Shown here: in pieces, positions 7,714 to 14,334 of the stretch | How the letters are laid out: each line of letters starts with the position of its first letter | How positions within the stretch are numbered: the stretch's first letter is position 1 | Source: an uncultured Flavobacteriales bacterium | GTDB lineage: Bacteria; Bacteroidota; Bacteroidia; Flavobacteriales_D; Sanyastnellaceae | Reading direction: 5' to 3' | NCBI GenBank assembly: GCA_937974555.1 | Contig: CALJKR010000053.1 | Span: forward strand, 1 to 23,396 | DNA: 23,396 nt | Translations under genes and position numbers: made by a program | Notes under the pieces: generated by a model | Seen by the model: only the letters and a program-made list of their open reading frames with translations | What the model was told of the DNA's origin: nothing | Database searches by the model: none

Positions 7714-7783
7714 CAAACCCCGTAGGGGTGACATCTCGCTACCCATAAAACCACCGCCTTATCAAACCCCGTTGGGGTGACAT
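7714..7783. repeat. Pair of palindromic REP-like repeats
   Basis: Two copies of AACCCCGTNGGGGTGACAT (with a preceding CA) start at 7714 and 7763, 49 bases apart. The CCCCGTNGGGG core folds into a short hairpin, and the two copies differ only at the central base (A or T). They lie in the 221-base space between the DUF6934-like and LamG genes. Similar CCCCGT-GGGGTGA elements are, as far as I recall, common between genes in Bacteroidota genomes. A frame across them (7491-7796, minus) encodes only repeat-derived peptide. Confidence 0.7.
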
Positions 7784-7830
7784 AGAAATTTTTCACATTG
7801 TTCTAAGGGACAAGGGTGAATTCTATATAC

Positions 7831-9024
7831 TTATCTAAAATCTTTCTCAAACATTAACTTCTGAGTACCTCGATCCAAATACCCCTTTCCCATATCCACC
7901 TCTACTTGAAGGAACTTATTCATATCAAACCAATTCATTTCTTTGGTGGAACCAAAAACAGGTATCCCATTTCCAATAACGCCTGATAAAACTCCGCGAT
8001 TATCAGAATTCAAATGCTGTACTTCTTGGTATTCTACATCTCCGTCAATGGTGATTTTATGAATTGTAAATCTGACAGAAACTTCTTTATTGGCTAACAC
8101 TTTACCACGAGCATTAGTCAACAATAGCTGGAATGGAATTAACGAGTTCATTTTTAAATCTTCTTCATCTTCGAAAACAAGAGTGGATAAAACTTTTTCG
8201 TCATTATCACCCGCATCCAATGGTGTACTAGACTCTTCTAGAGTGCTAATTATCCGTGCTATTGAAACAGGCCTTTCTGAATGAATGGCGACAACCTCCT
8301 CCGAAGATAACGCCGTCTTATACATTGCTACATTATCGATATACAAGTTAGAAGAGTATACGTCATTTTCATCAAATAAATAATAAAAATAACCACAGCT
8401 GGGAAACGATATGTTGTTAAAAAAAAACGCACATGGAGTTGCTGATGATCTCCAATAGAATGGTCCGAAAATATTGGGATTGCTTAATACGTCACTTGAG
8501 ATATCTTCTAGCGCATTGAAATAAAAAAAAACTTCTTCCAATTCATTTCTTACAATAGTGACATGATTCCAGTCATTTGAATTTAATCTTATTGGCAGAT
8601 CAAAAAAACTTGTTTCTTCGCCCGAAAATTGGAAAATCACATGCCGTGATGAGATATTAATTGATATTAATTCATCGTTTTCACTCTGTAAAAAGATATC
8701 GAATGCATCGTTTCCAAAATAAGAGAATGAAAAAGAAAATGAATGCTCGACATCCTTAGAACATAATTCTGGAATCACAACAGACTCATTAAGTGTTCCT
8801 TTCAAATTTGCCGAAGAATCCAAATCGGCGTTTGTGCTAAAACTAAAATTAGGATTCACAAAATCATTCCCATTCCCACTCTCATCATTGGCATTTCCAT
8901 TAAACGGATACCAAGCCACTAGTCCATTGGAGGGGAGGTAGTCGGGAAGGGTTTGGCTCTCTACTGTTTGGAAACACGCAAAGGATACAATGAAAAGAAT
9001 CGAATGATTTAATCGCTTTTGCAT
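7831..9024 (-). CDS. Secreted LamG-domain protein
   Basis: A 397-residue exported protein. Residues 1-24 (MQKRLNHSILFIVSFACF then QTVESQ) form a signal peptide without a proper lipobox. A concanavalin A-like LamG domain follows, opening with the characteristic WYPFNGNANDESGNGND (38-54) and ending near the VAMYKTALSSEEVVAIH helix (about 240-256). Such domains bind carbohydrate or protein ligands. The last 110 residues (RFTIHK, GVLSGVIGNG, MNWFDMNKFLQVEVDMG, LDRGTQKL) resemble the beta-domain that in many Bacteroidota surface proteins precedes a SVPYALYA segment, but the protein ends a few residues later with KDFR. No type IX secretion C-terminal sorting domain is seen. I chose ATG 9024 over an upstream in-frame ATG at 9078 because an excellent promoter (-7 at 9042-9049) lies between them. 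The gene is AT-rich compared with its core neighbours. Confidence 0.8.
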   Translation of the reverse strand: MQKRLNHSILFIVSFACFQTVESQTLPDYLPSNGLVAWYPFNGNANDESGNGNDFVNPNFSFSTNADLDSSANLKGTLNESVVIPELCSKDVEHSFSFSFSYFGNDAFDIFLQSENDELISINISSRHVIFQFSGEETSFFDLPIRLNSNDWNHVTIVRNELEEVFFYFNALEDISSDVLSNPNIFGPFYWRSSATPCAFFFNNISFPSCGYFYYLFDENDVYSSNLYIDNVAMYKTALSSEEVVAIHSERPVSIARIISTLEESSTPLDAGDNDEKVLSTLVFEDEEDLKMNSLIPFQLLLTNARGKVLANKEVSVRFTIHKITIDGDVEYQEVQHLNSDNRGVLSGVIGNGIPVFGSTKEMNWFDMNKFLQVEVDMGKGYLDRGTQKLMFEKDFR

Positions 9025-9041
9025 AAAGCTGTATTTTTCAT

Positions 9042-9073
9042 CAAATATAATATAAAACTCATATAATGACAAA
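9042..9073 (-). promoter_or_regulatory. Bacteroidota-type promoter of the LamG gene
   Basis: On the minus strand TTTG (9073-9070) is followed after exactly 20 bases by TATATTTG (9049-9042), matching the Bacteroidota primary sigma factor consensus (TTTG, 19-21 bases, TAnnTTTG). Transcription would begin near 9038, about 14 bases before ATG 9024, which decides the start of that gene. This is the clearest promoter in the window. Confidence 0.65.
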
Positions 9074-9074
9074 T

Positions 9075-9112
9075 ACAATGCTTTTAATGACTTTTACAGT
9101 CTCTTTCATTGT
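9075..9112. promoter_or_regulatory. Possible operator between LamG gene and XRE regulator
   Basis: ACAATG (9075-9080) and CATTGT (9107-9112) form a 6-bp inverted repeat with a 26-base gap, next to the LamG promoter -33 element and reaching the start of the XRE regulator. Placement between divergent genes fits autoregulation and control of the LamG gene, but the match is short and could be chance. Confidence 0.25.
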
Positions 9113-9468
9113 CTCAATTTTGGGACGTGAACAAAAAACTAGGAGAGAAAATTCGTCAACTAAGACTGATCAAAGGTTACAATCAAGACAATGTAGCTGA
9201 AGAACTCAACATGAGTTCTGGAAACTATGGAAAGATTGAAAGAGGCGAAGTAGCACTTACCGTAGAAAAACTCCAAAAGATCTGTCAAATTCTGAAGGTC
9301 TCTGTTGCCGAAATCCTAGAGGAAAACGCTGGAACAACTTCCAATAAAAAATCAAAAGGGGATAAAAATCTAGATGCTTATGTTTCGCAAGCTGAATTTC
9401 AACTCTTAGCAAAAGAGGTTGAAGTCCTTTATCAAAAAGTGGAGAACATCAATTTAAAATTGAAATAA
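9109..9468 (+). CDS. XRE-family helix-turn-helix transcriptional regulator
   Basis: A 119-residue DNA-binding protein. Residues about 11-70 form a Cro/C1-type helix-turn-helix: LGEKIRQLRLIKGYNQ, then NVAEELNMSSGNYGKIERGEVAL as the turn and recognition helix, then VEKLQKICQILKVSVAEIL. A Lys-rich linker (about 75-86) leads to a C-terminal helix with heptad-like spacing (AEFQLLAKEVEVLYQKVENINLKLK), suggesting dimerisation by coiled coil. No ATG is available: the frame is closed by TGA at 9088, so the start is TTG 9109 or GTG 9127; GTG gives MNKKLGEKIRQL, also typical of the family. It is divergent from the secreted LamG gene and may regulate it or itself. A perfect hairpin lies 10 bases after the stop. 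Confidence 0.85.
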   Translation: MSQFWDVNKKLGEKIRQLRLIKGYNQDNVAEELNMSSGNYGKIERGEVALTVEKLQKICQILKVSVAEILEENAGTTSNKKSKGDKNLDAYVSQAEFQLLAKEVEVLYQKVENINLKLK

Positions 9469-9478
9469 TTCCCTATCC

Positions 9479-9496
9479 GGTGGGCTAAAGCCCACC
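9479..9496. terminator. Perfect hairpin, REP-like or terminator
   Basis: GGTGGGCT-AA-AGCCCACC is an 8-bp perfect inverted repeat 10 bases behind the XRE regulator stop. No T-run follows. It may end or protect the regulator transcript, or be a dispersed palindromic element of the kind often found between Bacteroidota genes. Confidence 0.5.
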
Positions 9497-9502
9497 TCCA
9501 AA

Positions 9503-9598
9503 CCCTCATCCCCTCATCTCCTCATCCCCTCATCTCCTCATCCCCTCATCTCTTCATCCCCTCATCTCTTCATCCCCTCATCCCCTCAACTTCTCATT
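9503..9598. repeat. 8-bp tandem repeat, 12 copies
   Basis: Twelve units of 8 bases run without a gap. On the plus strand the units are CCCTCATC, TCCTCATC and TCTTCATC with two diverged copies at the right end (CCCTCAAC, TTCTCATT). Units alternate so that a 16-base higher-order period is visible: CCCTCATC+TCCTCATC twice, then CCCTCATC+TCTTCATC twice. The array fills the space between convergent genes and contains the stop codon (9578-9580) and the last six codons of the MazG-like gene. Such arrays change length by slippage. Confidence 0.9.
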
Positions 9599-9916
9599 CT
9601 CCTTGTGTCGCTGTGCATCTCTACTTGTCTTTTTAGACAAATTGCGTTCGAGCGCTGCAGTAAGATCAACGCCCGTTTGATTGGCCAAGCAAATCAAAAC
9701 AAACAACACATCGGCCATTTCATCACCCAAATCTTTGCTCTTGTCACTTTCTTTTTCGCTCTGCTCTCCATATCTGCGAGCGATGATTCGCGCTACCTCT
9801 CCCACTTCCTCAGTGAGCATGGCCATGTTGGTCAGCTCATTGAAGTAACGAACCCCATGTTCCTTGATCCAAGCATCCACAATTTTCTGAGCCTCTTCGA
9901 TGGTCATGGTGGTCAT
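9578..9916 (-). CDS. MazG-like nucleotide pyrophosphohydrolase
   Basis: A 112-residue single-domain, all-alpha NTP pyrophosphohydrolase of the MazG-like superfamily, hydrolysing nucleoside triphosphates to monophosphate and pyrophosphate, often as house-cleaning of damaged or excess nucleotides. The metal-binding motif is clear: Glu36-Glu37-x2-Glu40 (LTEEVGEVARII) and Glu66-x2-Asp69 (LGDEMADVLFVL). YFNELTNMAMLTEEVGE and RRYGEQSEKESDKSKD match Bacteroidota homologues of about 110 residues. Its ATG overlaps the carB stop by one base (TAATG), so the two genes are probably co-transcribed and translationally coupled; an internal start MTIEEAQ at 9907 also fits homologues. The last residues (from Asn107 to Gly112) and the stop are encoded by the 8-bp tandem repeat, so the C-terminus may vary between strains. 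Confidence 0.9.
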   Translation of the reverse strand: MTTMTIEEAQKIVDAWIKEHGVRYFNELTNMAMLTEEVGEVARIIARRYGEQSEKESDKSKDLGDEMADVLFVLICLANQTGVDLTAALERNLSKKTSRDAQRHKENEKLRG

Positions 9917-12732
9917 TATTTGCTCAAATACAAATTGCGTTCTGAATATACCTGACGGAAAAATGGATCTTTTAAATCTTTGATGAAGCGGATTCCCTCG
10001 CCTGTAGATTTCATTTCAGGCCCCAATTCTTTGGTTACCTCTGGGAATTTCTCATAACTGAATACAGGAATTTTGATGGCATATCCGTTTTTCTTGGGCT
10101 GGAAATTGAAATCCTTCACTTTCTTTTCACCCAACATAACCTTGGTGGCATAATTCACATAAGGCTCATCATAGGCTTTGGCAATAAAGGGAACTGTTCT
10201 CGAAGCACGTGGATTGGCTTCGATGATGTATACCACATCGTCTTTGATAGCGAATTGTATGTTGATCAATCCGACGGTGCCCAAAGCCTTGGCTATTTTC
10301 TTGGTGTGCTCTTCAATTTGTGTCATCACAAAATCACCCAAGTTGTAAGGGGGCAATACCGCATAAGAATCACCGGAGTGAATTCCAGCGGGCTCAATGT
10401 GCTGCATAATTCCAATGATGTAAGCATCCTCTCCATCACAAATGGCATCTGCTTCGGCCTCGGTGGCGCCCTCTAAAAAGTGATCCAACAAAATTTGATT
10501 GTCCGGCATGTCGCGAAGAATGTTCACTACATGCTGTTCCAATTCCTGCTCGTTGATGACTATTTTCATTTTCTGACCACCCAATACGTAGGACGGACGC
10601 ACCAATAATGGAAATCCCAAATCGCGACTCAACTCGATGGCCTGCTCGGCGTTTTCTACTACCCCAAACTTGGGATAAGGAATATTTTGGTCTTTCAAGA
10701 GATTGGAAAAACGTCCACGATCCTCAGCCAAATCCAATGAATCAAATGAGGTTCCTATAATCTTAATGCCGTATCGATTCAATTTGGCAGCCAACTTCAA
10801 TGCCGTTTGCCCTCCCAACTGAACAATCACCCCCTCGGGCTTTTCATGGCGAATGATGTCATAAATGTGCTCCCAAAATACAGGCTCAAAATACAACTTA
10901 TCAGCCGTATCAAAATCCGTCGAAACGGTTTCTGGATTGCAATTGATCATGATGGTTTCATAACCGCATTCCTTGGCGGCTAAAACGCCATGCACACAAC
11001 TGTAGTCAAACTCAATGCCCTGTCCAATGCGATTGGGGCCGCTTCCCAAGACGACAATTTTCTTTTTATCACTCACCACACTTTCATTCTCCATTTCAAA
11101 TGTGGAGTAATAATATGGGGTTTGGGCTTCAAATTCTGCCGCGCATGTATCCACCAATTTGTAGACACGTTGAATACCCAATTCGTCGCGCTTGGTATAG
11201 ATCTCGCTTTCTAAACATCGCAATAAATGCGCAATCTGACGATCGGCATATCCTTTCTGTTTGGCTTCAAACAATAAATCAGAAGGAATGGACTGCAAGT
11301 TGTGCTTTTCAATCTTTCTCTCCAACTGAATCAATTCTTCAATTTGCTTTAAAAACCAAATATCAATTCGGGTCTTGTCGCATATCGTTTTAAAGGGAAT
11401 ACCCAATTTAATCGCGTCGTAAATATGGAAGATGCGGTTCCAACTGGGGTGTTCCAAGGAATGTAATATCTGATCTTGATCTCTTAACTCTTTGCCATCG
11501 GCTCCCAATCCGTTTCGATTGATCTCCAAGGATTGACAAGCCTTTTGCAATGCCTCTTGGAAACTTCTTCCGATGCCCATTACCTCACCCACCGACTTCA
11601 TCTGCAATCCCAATTCGCGATTGCTCCCTGGGAATTTATCAAAATTCCAACGCGGAATTTTGACAATTACATAATCCAGGGTTGGCTCAAAAAACGCAGA
11701 AGTTGATTTGGTGATTTGATTTTTCAATTCATCCAAGTGATACCCGATGGCCAATTTTGAGGCAATCTTGGCAATGGGATATCCCGTTGCTTTAGATGCC
11801 AAAGCCGATGAACGTGAAACGCGCGGATTAATTTCGATGGCGATAATATCCTCCTGATCATCAGGACTGACCGCAAACTGCACATTACAACCTCCTGCAA
11901 AATTCCCGATGGCGCGCATCATGCGAATGGCCATGTCACGCATCTTTTGATAGGTGGTATCACTCAAAGTCATGGCTGGAGCCACGGTAATGCTGTCTCC
12001 GGTATGGATCCCAATGGGATCAAAATTCTCAATGCTACAAATGATGGTAACGTTATCATTGGCATCGCGCAGCAATTCCAACTCAAATTCCTTCCAACCC
12101 ATCAAAGCTTTGTCAATCATCACCTCATGAATGGGCGAAAGATGCAATCCGCGTTGCAATAATCTATCGTAATCGGCTTGATTGTGCACCAAAGCGGCAC
12201 CCGATCCGCCGAGTGTATATGAGGGGCGAATGCAAAGCGGAAATCCAAATTTCTGCGCGATTTCCTTTCCTTCTAGAAAAGATTTGGCAGTGGCTTGCGG
12301 CGCCATGGGGACTCCAATCTCACCCATTAAATTTCTAAATGCCTCTCTATTTTCCGTAATCTCAATGGCTTGCGTATCCACACCAATCATGCGCACACCA
12401 TGGTCTTTCCACATGCCCATATCTTCGCACTGGATAGCCAAATTCAAAGCCGTCTGTCCGCCCATGGTGGGTAGAACCGCGTCAATTTTATGATTGTCCA
12501 AGATGGTTTGAATACTTGCGGGCTCCAATGGCAACAGGTACACGTTATCCGCTACCACTCGATCCGTCATGATCGTAGCAGGATTGCTATTGATCAAAGT
12601 AACTTCGATACCCTCTTCACGCAACGAACGCGCAGCTTGGCTTCCGCTATAATCAAATTCACATGCTTGTCCGATAACGATGGGTCCAGAACCAATGATG
12701 AGGACCGATTGAATGCTTTTGTCTTTGGGCAT
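9916..12732 (-). CDS. carB: Carbamoyl-phosphate synthase large subunit, without MGS-like domain
   Basis: The 938-residue large subunit makes carbamoyl phosphate from bicarbonate, ammonia (from glutamine through CarA) and two ATP, feeding pyrimidine and arginine synthesis. The two homologous halves are both present: residues about 1-400 (VLIIGSGPIVIGQACEFDYSG, TMGGQTALNL, IEINPRVSRSSALASKATGYP) and about 557-938 (VVLGSGPNRIGQGIEFDYS, QLGGQTALKLA, IEANPRASRTVPF), joined by the oligomerisation region. The E. coli enzyme has about 1,073 residues; the roughly 130-residue C-terminal MGS-like allosteric domain is absent here. I recall CarB of similar length (about 950) in Flavobacteriia, so this is likely lineage-typical, not truncation, and the stop overlaps the next start neatly. 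carA is not in the window. A promoter is visible at 12797-12828. Confidence 0.96.
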   Translation of the reverse strand: MPKDKSIQSVLIIGSGPIVIGQACEFDYSGSQAARSLREEGIEVTLINSNPATIMTDRVVADNVYLLPLEPASIQTILDNHKIDAVLPTMGGQTALNLAIQCEDMGMWKDHGVRMIGVDTQAIEITENREAFRNLMGEIGVPMAPQATAKSFLEGKEIAQKFGFPLCIRPSYTLGGSGAALVHNQADYDRLLQRGLHLSPIHEVMIDKALMGWKEFELELLRDANDNVTIICSIENFDPIGIHTGDSITVAPAMTLSDTTYQKMRDMAIRMMRAIGNFAGGCNVQFAVSPDDQEDIIAIEINPRVSRSSALASKATGYPIAKIASKLAIGYHLDELKNQITKSTSAFFEPTLDYVIVKIPRWNFDKFPGSNRELGLQMKSVGEVMGIGRSFQEALQKACQSLEINRNGLGADGKELRDQDQILHSLEHPSWNRIFHIYDAIKLGIPFKTICDKTRIDIWFLKQIEELIQLERKIEKHNLQSIPSDLLFEAKQKGYADRQIAHLLRCLESEIYTKRDELGIQRVYKLVDTCAAEFEAQTPYYYSTFEMENESVVSDKKKIVVLGSGPNRIGQGIEFDYSCVHGVLAAKECGYETIMINCNPETVSTDFDTADKLYFEPVFWEHIYDIIRHEKPEGVIVQLGGQTALKLAAKLNRYGIKIIGTSFDSLDLAEDRGRFSNLLKDQNIPYPKFGVVENAEQAIELSRDLGFPLLVRPSYVLGGQKMKIVINEQELEQHVVNILRDMPDNQILLDHFLEGATEAEADAICDGEDAYIIGIMQHIEPAGIHSGDSYAVLPPYNLGDFVMTQIEEHTKKIAKALGTVGLINIQFAIKDDVVYIIEANPRASRTVPFIAKAYDEPYVNYATKVMLGEKKVKDFNFQPKKNGYAIKIPVFSYEKFPEVTKELGPEMKSTGEGIRFIKDLKDPFFRQVYSERNLYLSK

Positions 12733-12796
12733 TTTTTTTTTATCTCGCCCCGATACCAGGGCAAGGAAATCCGTCTAAACTGAAATAAGTGTGGGG

Positions 12797-12828
12797 CAAA
12801 AATAAGACGACTTCTTAGGGCGAACCAA
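12797..12828 (-). promoter_or_regulatory. Probable carB promoter
   Basis: On the minus strand TTG (12828-12826) is followed after 21 bases by TATTTTTG (12804-12797), fitting the Bacteroidota -33/-7 pattern. It predicts a leader of roughly 60 bases ending in an A-run just before the carB ATG; A-rich leaders are favoured in this phylum, which lacks Shine-Dalgarno use. Confidence 0.5.
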
Positions 12829-12853
12829 TTTTATCTTTCAACAAGTTTTCCCA

Positions 12854-13702
12854 TCACTCCCAAACCACGGCCTCAACACGCCGATTGGCGATGCGATCCG
12901 CCTCTGTGATTTCAGGATTAACCTTGGGAAAATAATTGCCCATGCCTTTGTACCGCAAGCGATTGGGACCGATGCCGCCTTTCACCAAAAAGTCATACAC
13001 TGCTTTGGCTCGAGCTTCAGATAAGTTATTTAGACCGGTATCGTTATCATGACCATCCCCAGGATAGGATTGACAGCAGATATGCCCTTGCAATTCAATT
13101 TTCAAATGGGGATTTACGATCAATGCATTCAATAATTGATTCAAAGGCGCCATGGATTCAGGCAGCAACACATGACGGCCCGGTTGGAAATTAACCCCCA
13201 ACAATTCAATACGCCCCGAAGCTTCGATTTGCTCACCCATTTCTACAAATGATTCTTCTGGCAGCGGCGTGGGCTCCACCTCATAGGTCATGATTAGGTC
13301 CACTCTTCGATTTTCTGCATCACCGGAATCTCCGGCACAGGGCTGCTCCCCCGCTCCTATACACTCAATTAAAAAATCATCCCCTACCACACCAAACGTT
13401 TTGATTGCTTTCGCGATGGTACGCGCCCTGTCCTCGGACAACTTTAAATTATGAACGGTGCTGCCATTGCAATCCGCATAGCCAATGATTTTGATGCGCT
13501 TGATTCTTCCATTCAACCAACCGTCATCTGCATCAGTAAAATTATACGCCAGCTCATCTTTGAGATGTGAAGAGATGTCTGAGTCAAAATAAAAACGATG
13601 GGTCATTACTCTTACCTCTTGTGCTGAAATTGCCGAATCGAAAAACACCAATATCAACGCCATCAACCCAAATAGTCGTATTGCCTTCTTCATATGCCTC
13701 AT
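12854..13702 (-). CDS. Exported protein with two OmpA-like domains
   Basis: A 282-residue protein with a signal peptide (MKKAIRLFGLMALILVFF, cleavage probably after AISA, no lipobox) and two OmpA C-terminal-like peptidoglycan-binding domains in tandem. The first, about residues 35-140, has FYFDSDI, GYADCNGS, LSEDRARTI and NRRVDLIM. The second, about 165-282, has LLGVNFQPGRHVLLPE, LKIELQGHICC, LSEARAKAVYDFL, NRLRYKGMGN and NRRVEAVVW. Both keep the Arg of the NRRV motif that normally contacts diaminopimelate. There is no beta-barrel, so it is likely periplasmic and cell-wall associated. Two starts are possible (MRHMKK at 13702 or MKK at 13693). It is transcribed divergently from the lipoprotein/TPR operon, with 74 bases between, which suggests a shared envelope theme. 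Confidence 0.88.
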   Translation of the reverse strand: MRHMKKAIRLFGLMALILVFFDSAISAQEVRVMTHRFYFDSDISSHLKDELAYNFTDADDGWLNGRIKRIKIIGYADCNGSTVHNLKLSEDRARTIAKAIKTFGVVGDDFLIECIGAGEQPCAGDSGDAENRRVDLIMTYEVEPTPLPEESFVEMGEQIEASGRIELLGVNFQPGRHVLLPESMAPLNQLLNALIVNPHLKIELQGHICCQSYPGDGHDNDTGLNNLSEARAKAVYDFLVKGGIGPNRLRYKGMGNYFPKVNPEITEADRIANRRVEAVVWE

Positions 13703-13764
13703 GATTTGATAAAAGAACGATGCTTTTTTGAATTTCTTGTCTAACTCGTCCTCATTTTTTTCGG

Positions 13765-13772
13765 TACCTTTA
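13765..13772 (+). promoter_or_regulatory. Possible -7 box of lipoprotein-TPR operon
   Basis: TACCTTTA matches the Bacteroidota -7 consensus at all but the last base and is similar to the secA box. It ends 4 bases before ATG 13777, so the transcript would be nearly leaderless. No -33 element at the usual distance was found. Confidence 0.3.
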
Positions 13773-13776
13773 CCTC

Positions 13777-14331
13777 ATGCGAAAGTTATTTTTTCTATTC
13801 ATCCTGGGTCTCTCGCTAGCAGCCTGTCAATCGCATCGACCCGAAAAACAATTGCAACAAATTGATTCCCTTCGTTTTTCATACATGGCCCAAGAAAGTT
13901 GGATTTTTCATCCCGTATTTGACTCGCTTCAGTTTTGGCATAGCCAATGGGTGATGCAGCAAAATACCTGGAAAACGGTGATGGACTCTGCGGGTATTGT
14001 AGAACTTCAAAATGAGTTTCCCGTTTATTTTTCAATTGGCTCCAAAATGGAACAGTTACTTGGGCAACATCAAACCTTAAAAACCATATACGATGTGGAT
14101 ATGGCCAATATGATGAGTCTAAAAACAGCAATGGAAAACGGTGCAAGCCAGGATCTCAACGGCAATCCTTTGGATGAAAACTACTGGATCAAGAGTGTCG
14201 AAATCCAAACCTTGCATCAAGACAGTGTTCAAAAAATTGCCCAGTCCCAAATTCACAATGCATACAGTTGGATGGAACAGGTAAAAATGCTCTACCCATT
14301 GTTTCAAAATAAAATCAAAGAGAAAGAATAA
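13777..14331 (+). CDS. Hypothetical lipoprotein
   Basis: A 184-residue lipoprotein. The N-terminus MRKLFFLFILGLSLAAC is a class II signal peptide with lipobox LAAC and acylated Cys17. The mature part is mostly helical and polar, with many Gln, Asp and Trp residues (for example ESWIFHPVFDSLQFWHSQW and NPLDENYWIKSVEIQTLHQDS), and probably lies in the periplasm, anchored to a membrane. No family was recognised. The stop is followed 3 bases later by a TPR-repeat gene on the same strand, so the two products are probably made together and may form an envelope complex. It is divergent from the tandem OmpA-like protein. Confidence 0.75.
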   Translation: MRKLFFLFILGLSLAACQSHRPEKQLQQIDSLRFSYMAQESWIFHPVFDSLQFWHSQWVMQQNTWKTVMDSAGIVELQNEFPVYFSIGSKMEQLLGQHQTLKTIYDVDMANMMSLKTAMENGASQDLNGNPLDENYWIKSVEIQTLHQDSVQKIAQSQIHNAYSWMEQVKMLYPLFQNKIKEKE

Positions 14332-14334
14332 TAC

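Noticed and set aside
7714..7783. Possible CRISPR array
   Set aside because: Only two repeat copies, strongly palindromic over a CCCCGTNGGGG core, and no cas genes nearby.
7491..7796. A 101-codon open frame on the minus strand
   Set aside because: It runs over the REP-like repeats and the start of the DUF6934-like gene in another frame; its peptide (CHPYGV, TPTGF) is the known by-product of translating such palindromic repeats.
9025..9078. Upstream ATG adding 18 residues to the LamG protein
   Set aside because: It would place the promoter inside the gene and put a charged stretch in front of a normal signal peptide.
9503..9598. Possible iteron-type replication origin
   Set aside because: The 8-base units are too short and pyrimidine-rich, there is no initiator gene or AT-rich unwinding region beside them, and the array sits between convergent genes.
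9916..9960. CarB as a frameshifted or truncated pseudogene
   Set aside because: The stop overlaps the next gene's start cleanly, both synthetase halves are complete, and I recall the same length in related bacteria.
12733..12790. Attenuator or riboswitch in the carB leader
   Set aside because: Only a weak GCCCT/GGGGC stem is seen, followed by an A-run rather than a T-run; no alternative pairing or known riboswitch core was found.
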